Source: Acanthaster planci
Taxonomy: Eukaryota > Echinodermata > Asteroidea > Valvatida > Acanthasteridae
Reading direction: 5' to 3'
DNA length: 14,009 bases
Assembly: GCF_001949145.1 (NCBI RefSeq)
Contig: NW_019091696.1
Coordinates: 95,676 to 109,684 of the forward strand
Shown: one piece after another, positions 8,925 through 14,009 of the stretch
How the letters are laid out: the number at the start of each line of letters is the position of its first letter
Position numbering within the stretch: position 1 is the stretch's first letter
The notes under the pieces: model-generated
The model's database searches: none
Told to the model about the DNA's origin: nothing
Seen by the model: the letters and a program-made list of their open reading frames with translations, nothing else
Made by a program: the position numbers and the translations under genes

Positions 8925-9260
8925 GTCACGTGACTTGTCTTACAATGATACCACCGACAGACAAAATCAATTTCTATCTGGAACCCTTCCCTTTTTAGCT
9001 CTGTGCTAATTTTCAACCCAATTGGACATGAACTTTACGAGATATTACAGCACTTTAAAGAGTACCCCTTAAATGTCATGTGACTTGTCCCCAGATGAGG
9101 TCAGAATCACATCAGATCAATTTGGGTCTAAAACCCTTCCTTTTCCAGCCATACACCAAAGTTTCAACCCAATCGGACATGTACTCCACGAAATATAGTG
9201 GTTTGAAAAGTTCCCCTTTAATGTCACACGTGACTTGCCAGCTGATGACATCATTATGAG
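8925..9260 (+). repeat. 149-bp tandem repeat, two full copies plus a partial third
   Basis: Copies start at 8925 (GTCACGTGACTTGTC), 9074 (GTCATGTGACTTGTC) and 9223 (GTCACACGTGACTTGCC), so the spacing is 149 bp both times. Inside each copy are AATCAATTT or GATCAATTT, then AACCCTTCC, TTTCAACCCAAT-GGACATG, ACGA-ATAT and a CCCCTT-AAT end. The CACGTG E-box core is intact at 8927-8932 and 9227-9232 and is changed to CATGTG in the middle copy. The third copy ends with a TGATGACATCAT block at 9243-9254, which leads into the larger array. Confidence 0.85.
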
Positions 9261-11150
9261 AACTTGTACAGGAACCTTTTCTAGCTTGTCCTTAGTGTGT
9301 GGCCCTAACATAAACTCGATCGATAAAGACTGTCAAACTCTTCCTTTTGAAAAACGTGTACAAAACCTAATAAGAGAGGGAAAAATAAAATATACAAAAT
9401 TCAAAAATTAATCAAGTGATGAACTCATCATGTTGATTTTATTGTAGGACCATCCCTTAATGATTGTCTGAAGGTTTGTTCCATATGAAGTCAATCAGAT
9501 TGTTTGAAAAAGTACTTAAGTCAATTAAGTAACACATGATTTACTCAAGAAAAATGTGCACAAAACCTGTGGAGGAAAATTGCACCTATAAAGTCATATT
9601 ATGTGATTTGCGTTTACATTGAAAAAAATTTACCAAATATTATTTGATATCTGGATTCTGATATATATATGTAGTCGGAAAAAAAAACAAACGATATCTC
9701 TTTCATTCTCATAGTAATCCTCAGCCGAAGTCCAGGACTACTCTCATTAAGATTGGTAATATTGCGTTGTAGAAAAACCATGGAAAAGACTGCAACTTTA
9801 ATTTCATGTCATGTCACCCCTGATGATGCAACTGTGACAATGTATGCTCCCAGTACAGAGTCACTCAGATGTATGAGTGCACCAGTCTTTGACTTGAAAA
9901 ACATGCACAAAACTTATGGAGAAAAATTGCACCTTTACATTAAAGAAAAATTTGTGAAATGTTATTGGCTATTTTGACTCTTTTGGGTATATTTGTAATC
10001 GAACGGAGACGAAAAAAAATATGATTTCTCTTTCATTCTCATAGTAATTCATGGCTGAAGTTGAGGGCCCGTCTCATTAAGATCGATAATATTGCCTATG
10101 CAGAAGATTGCAACTTCAATCTTGTGTCACGTGATGCCCTGATGACGTCAGCCCCATGGGTTGATGGACTCAGATGTATGAGTGCACTGGTCTTTGACTT
10201 AGAAAAACGTGTAGAAAACCTATAGAGAAAAATCAAGTATTCAAATTCAATAATAAATATCGTGATAATGTCATCATGACAATTTTTTCCCAAGCCCTCT
10301 CTAATTGTTGGGCTAAGAATCTTCACCTAACACCCATCGAGAAAGGTCGAGAACAGTGTGGAAGTCTGGCTGTGGGAAAAATGTGTACAAAACCTGTGGG
10401 GAAAAAATGAATATTAAAAATTCAATAATAAATCATGTGATGAGGTCATCATGACAAATTCTTTTAGGACCATCCTTGCATGATTGTCTAAAGGTCTGCC
10501 AAGTCTGAAGTTGATCAGATGTATAAAACTATTGAAGTCAACAGGTGGAAGAAGACGTGCACAAAGCCAAAGTCAAAAATCAATAAAACAATAGGTGATG
10601 ACATCACCATGAATTCATAATCTTGGCATCGTTATAGTATAACGGTCTTGTTTGCTGTAATTTTGATGACTATTGAAGATCGCTAAGTTACAAAAACGGT
10701 GGCTTGAAAACATATATATGTCAATGGGCCTAAAATCCCATTGCAGAAAAACGGCACCTTTAAATTCAGGTCACTTGTTTTGTGTTTAAACTGAAACATT
10801 TTTATGAATTATTACTTGATATTCTGACTCTTGGGTATACTTCAAATCAAAAGAAGACCCCAAAAAAGGATTTATCTTTCCTTCTCATAGTAATCTTCAG
10901 CTGAAGTTAATGACTACTCACTCATCAAAATCGGTAAATGTTTGTAAATATGAAACGTATGGAGAAAAACTGCAGATCTAACTTCATGTCACATGACCCT
11001 GGATTACATCATCACGATGTCATAGTTCTATGCACATCTTTAGACAAGGGTCTTTCATTGATGTAAGTTTGATCATGGTTTGATGAAGACCCAAAGTTTC
11101 TTAGGGACTTAAGTCGGTGGTGGAAGAAACTTGTACAAAACAAAGGGGAT
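9261..11150 (+). repeat. Composite array of diverged, palindrome-bearing modules
   Basis: A motif GAAAAACGTGTACAAAACCT and variants recurs at 9349, 9549, 9896, 10202, 10376, 10550 and 11124 (spacings 200, 347, 306, 174, 174, 574). Palindromic blocks recur with it: GATGAACTCATC (9418), CACGTG then TGACGTCA (10128, 10143), TGATGAGGTCATCATG (10440), GGTGATGACATCACC (10594-10608). Larger modules repeat too. One with TTCTCATAGTAAT occurs at 9706, 10036 and 10882. One with AGGACCATCC occurs at 9446 and 10466. One with CTCAGATGTATGAGTGCA occurs at 9864 and 10169. No protein is encoded that I can recognise. It could be an old satellite-like array or nested copies of a non-autonomous element. Confidence 0.8.
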
Positions 11151-11160
11151 TCGGGTTATC

Positions 11161-11258
11161 AGAAGAAGAAGGAGGAGGAGGAGGCCTTTTTGCAACTCGT
11201 GAAAAAGCCCCCCAAAAAAGAACAAAAAGAATGCCTTTTTCACAACTTGGAAAAAGCC
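11161..11258 (+). repeat. GA-rich tract and duplicated GCCTTTTT...GAAAAAGCC block
   Basis: AGAAGAAGAAGGAGGAGGAGGAGG is followed by GCCTTTTTGCAACTCG-TGAAAAAGCC (from 11183) and, about 50 bp later, GCCTTTTTCACAACTTGGAAAAAGCC (from 11233). The two copies are partly self-complementary. This is a simple-sequence expansion plus a local duplication at the distal edge of the array. Confidence 0.65.
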
Positions 11259-11525
11259 AAAAAACTAGAGTTTCTATGAGATAGCCCTCTGCCTGAAAGA
11301 GCTGTAAGGTGCTAAGTTGCAAATTTTCCTGTCATATAAAATTATTATATTCACAGTGCAGCACCTCAGTCTTAGTGTGGTTCATTTTTATTTTTTTTAT
11401 TAATAGATAAACACTCCCAGAAGTTAACCAGTGTATAGTTATACCTCTCATTACATTACATTTCCCAAATCAAATGTTGTATTTAGATAATAAATCCTGT
11501 AAAAAGTAATTCTGTGCAATTCATA

Positions 11526-11550
11526 TGTGTGTGTGTTTGTTTGTTTGTTT
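11526..11550 (+). repeat. TG/GTTT microsatellite serving as the acceptor tract of exon D
   Basis: ATGTGTGTGTG is followed by four TTTG-type units and TTTCAG, the 3' splice site of MSH3 exon D. The usual pyrimidine tract is therefore made of a GT-rich microsatellite. GU-rich tracts of this kind are known binding sites for CELF and TDP-43 type splicing proteins, so length changes could alter exon D inclusion. The regulatory reading is inference. Confidence 0.7.
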
Positions 11551-11553
11551 CAG

Positions 11554-11663
11554 ACGGATGGATCAGGGAAAGGAAGCCTCTTCTCTGCTCTGGATCACAC
11601 CCAGACAAGATTTGGTAGCAGGTTATTAAGGAAGTGGCTTGGTATGCCGCTGATAGAACTGAG
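11554..11663 (+). CDS. MSH3: MSH3 internal exon D
   Basis: This 110-bp exon starts in phase 0 with [12 protein letters not shown], continuing exon C's NLEIFKNQ to give NLEIFKNQTDG as in animal MSH3. It then encodes [16 protein letters not shown] and LGMPLIEL. This is the MutS core signature (SLL-LDHT-T-FG-R-L--W---PL), the helices that link the lever domains to the clamp and ATPase parts. LDHT rather than the D-C-T form of MSH6 supports MSH3. The donor is CTGAG/GTAGGC at 11664, leaving two bases of a split Arg codon (phase 2). No frameshift or stop is present. The next exon (expected to continue with an I/E-N-R-AV type motif) was not found in the rest of the window. The Walker ATPase motifs therefore lie beyond it. 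Confidence 0.95.
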
Positions 11664-14009
11664 GTAGGCCAATCAATATTAAATTGAGCGCATGCTCCAT
11701 GATAGCTGTTATATTATAACAATTGTTTATTTCTCTAATGTTGGGCTTGACTCCTTTTTTTAACATTCGAAAGTCACAAAGTAGATCCACAGATTTTTGG
11801 TTTCCCCATACAGAAACACATGGAATTTGTTGAATCAGCCCTGGAAATGGAAAATTACTTAACCACTTGCTGCTGGGGAACCCCGTTTCGAGCACCACAG
11901 GTTTATACGCAGAGCTGGGGTGCCCAAAATGGGGCCAAAGAGCTGGTCCCTATAACAAAAGACCGTACTTGGAACAAAAGACCTGCTGCTAGGAATTGCC
12001 ATCATTTTTCAGCAACAAAAACACAAAAGTGCTCCAGGGCCCCATTGATGAGCGACACAGCACTGGTGCATGCTAATCCAACTGCATTTTAAAAGATGCC
12101 ACTGGCATTCACTGGAGACCAAGGAAGTTACGCAACACCTCACAATTCTAGGCTCTCTTTACAGGGCGGCAGGCCTGGCTGAAATACTCTGGAGTGAATG
12201 AAGGTTGCCTGTCAGCTTAGAGTAGCCACCAAACAATCATTCATGTGGGTGTAAGCGTCCATTAAATGAAATAATGAATTTTTTAAGAATTTGAAAACTG
12301 AAAATCTTGAAAATCTCCCATATATGTGCACTGCATTTTTAAAAGCGTCCATGTTAAAACACAATGGAAACATTCAGAGAGAAAACTATTTTCATGAAAA
12401 CATTATTTTGAAGAAATGATTCCCTCACAGCCCCAAAATTAAACATGTCACTAATTGTTTAAGAATGTCGCCATTGCCAAGTCATACTCAAAATATAATT
12501 CCAGTGTGCAATTTTAAGTGCGCTGGCCTAAGCCTGGCTGTTTGATGCCATGCATGCCATGGGCCTTATAGTCTGATGTAGAGCAGCATTCAGGCCCTTC
12601 TCACAAATGGACTAACAGTAGAATCAAGGCGCACATAGAGATTCACACTGTACTGTGTATGCGCTTACTAATTACACCACCCAAGTTGATTCTGACAGTA
12701 TACAAATGCCTTGAGCTTTTCACATATTCATAAAGAGGAAAGCTTTGCTCACTACCTGGCCTGTACATGTACTAGTGGGTTTGATTTGAAAGATGTCCCC
12801 CAAATGAATATTGTTTATCCATCACTTATCTTTTTACGACAGTTGACAAAGCCACCTTCATCAGTCAATAAGTAGAATTACCACAACTGACATACTAGAA
12901 AATGTCACCAAAGACAAGCTGCTCCGAAACATCTTATTGCCAAGTTCAGAAAAGTTCATTATGTGTCAGTTATATGCAGTGTCCCCTGAAATGTCTCCTT
13001 GAGAAAGTAAACAGCATGTTCAACCAAGTGTCATTAGATGAAGATATTTAAGTTAGGAAACAGCGCCAGAGAGAAGGAAGACCAGTGACCAACCAAAATT
13101 ACAGGCTACTGTAATTATAAAGGCTACTTTCTCAGCCCCAGCATGTGTTTTCAATATCTTTATCAAAAAATATAATGGAACACTGTTATAGCGAGCTTGT
13201 AATATCAAAGTTTTGCTTGACTCCAAGCTCACGTCTTGATTTTAAATTGTTTTAAATTATTATATGTACATGTTGTGTTGTCACATGTACTAACACTGAG
13301 GGATATCCAAGACTCAGTGGCAATCAAGACTGCAAAATGGAAGGATGTTCAGGTGTATAATGGATGGAACTGAAAAGAAATGACAAAAAAAACTATTCAC
13401 AGTTAAAAAGTGTACACGAATATGTTTCTTCACATGTGTAATTTACATGTACATGTCTCCAACAGTTTCTATCATCTTGTCGTCACGGATTAACCACTTG
13501 CTGCCGGGTGCTATTTTTAACCGTGACAATAAAATAAAGTACACATAGAAATACACACACAGACAAATATTTGGAGAGAACTTCTTTTTCTCTTATTTTT
13601 TTCTTTTCATTTCTCTTGTGTTTTCTTTTCTCATTGAAGTAGTTAAACTCATAAAAGTAGTAAAATAAATTTCCACTCTTTCTAATCAAATAAAAATCAA
13701 ACACCGGTGCAAGGAATAAAAAGTACTTTCCAGAAACTTTGTCTTTTTTTGTCATTTTTTTCAAAGGTTGAAAACATGATCTAGTAAAACCATTACAAGG
13801 AAATGTGCCACTTTTTCAAGAGATGAAAATACAACATCCTCAAAGCAGTACTTCCCAGAAACTTCGTCTTTTTGTCACTTTTATTCAAAGGTTGAAAACA
13901 TGACCACCTAGTAAAACCATTACAAGGAAATGTGCCACTTTTTCAAGAGATGAAAATACTACATCCTCAAAGCAGTACCTTCCAGAAACTTTGTCCTTTT
14001 TGTCATTTC
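11664..14009 (+). other. MSH3 intron after exon D, continues beyond window
   Basis: The donor is GTAGGC at 11664; no matching exon or acceptor with MutS similarity is visible by eye. TTAACCACTTGCTGC occurs identically at 11859-11873 and 13490-13504, perhaps edges of dispersed repeats. 13480-13770 is A/T-rich, with a Lys-rich minus-strand frame that looks compositional. The tandem repeat from 13722 is listed separately. Otherwise nothing is recognised. Confidence 0.7.
13722..14009 (+). repeat. ~126-bp tandem repeat, two units plus the start of a third
   Basis: Units start with AGTAC near 13722, 13847 and 13974, spaced 125 and 127 bp apart. Each contains CCAGAAACTT-GTC, TTTTTGTCA-TTTT, TTCAAAGGTTGAAAACATGA, TAGTAAAACCATTACAAGGA, AATGTGCCACTTTTTCAAGA and CATCCTCAAAGCAGTAC. 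The two complete copies differ at only a few bases, mostly T-run length and a short CAC insertion (GACCACCTAG versus GATCTAG), so the duplication is recent compared with the other repeats here. The array continues beyond the window end. Confidence 0.9.

Larger units (their letters stand above)
6243..11553 (+). other. MSH3 intron C-D (5,311 bp), repeat-rich
   Basis: The donor is GTATAG at 6243 and the acceptor TTTGTTTGTTTCAG ends at 11553. It contains the inverted-repeat pair (7085-8029) and the modular array (8925-11150), described separately. I recognise nothing in 6243-7084, in 7231-7880, in 8030-8924 apart from small palindromes, or in 11290-11520. Open frames here are short and mostly inside repeats. 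Confidence 0.75.

Noticed and set aside
10096-10326. Minus-strand open frame in the modular array
   Set aside because: It crosses module boundaries, shows no protein motif, and is not kept in the other modules.
8925-11150. CRISPR-like array
   Set aside because: Units are 149-200 bp, strongly diverged and without a constant short repeat plus unique spacers; the locus is an animal intron.
12895-12990. Possible next MSH3 exon after a CTAG (reads KCHQRQAAPKH)
   Set aside because: Only a vague likeness to the expected R-x-x-AV motif, with no polypyrimidine tract and no following MutS similarity.
13483-13764. 93-codon minus-strand open frame rich in Lys, Phe and Tyr
   Set aside because: The composition follows the A/T-rich DNA, it has no motif, and it runs into a tandem repeat.

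Overview
This is eukaryotic, metazoan DNA: one protein-coding gene broken into small exons by long introns full of repeats. On the plus strand lie four consecutive internal exons of the mismatch-repair gene MSH3 (a MutS homologue, partner of MSH2 in MutSbeta). Their splice phases fit one another (2-1-2-0-2), and joined they give 157 complete codons of the part of the protein that runs into the MutS lever/core region. The exons for the N-terminal domains lie upstream of the window and those for the ATPase lie downstream. The host is probably a marine invertebrate such as a mollusc, lancelet, hemichordate or echinoderm. This rests on animal-like MSH3, a LINE reverse transcriptase of the CR1/Jockey-like type, a ~150-bp repeat style common in marine invertebrates, and many TACATGTA-type words. 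I cannot name the species.

Layout. 1-1953: decayed LINE on the minus strand, antisense to MSH3, with frameshifts, a stop and damaged catalytic motifs. 1954-2065: seven 16-bp minisatellite units. 2436-2530: tRNA-like element (SINE head or tRNA pseudogene) followed by a hairpin. 3012-3178: MSH3 exon A. 5038-5149: exon B. 5482-5780: two ~150-bp tandem monomers. 6158-6242: exon C. 7085-8029: ~147-bp inverted-repeat arms around a 650-bp spacer. 8925-11150: a 2.2-kb array of diverged modules carrying CACGTG, TGACGTCA and TGATGA-N-TCATCA palindromes, with a ~174-bp beat in part of it. 11554-11663: exon D, whose acceptor tract is a TG/GTTT microsatellite. 13722 to the window end: ~126-bp tandem repeat that runs off the edge.

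Apart from MSH3 and the dead reverse transcriptase I see no convincing protein-coding gene. The other open frames are short, lack recognisable motifs, and mostly lie inside repeats or AT-rich intron. The most unusual structure is the palindrome-rich array in the 5.3-kb intron between exons C and D, with an apparent single related block at 2784-2808 in another intron of the same gene.
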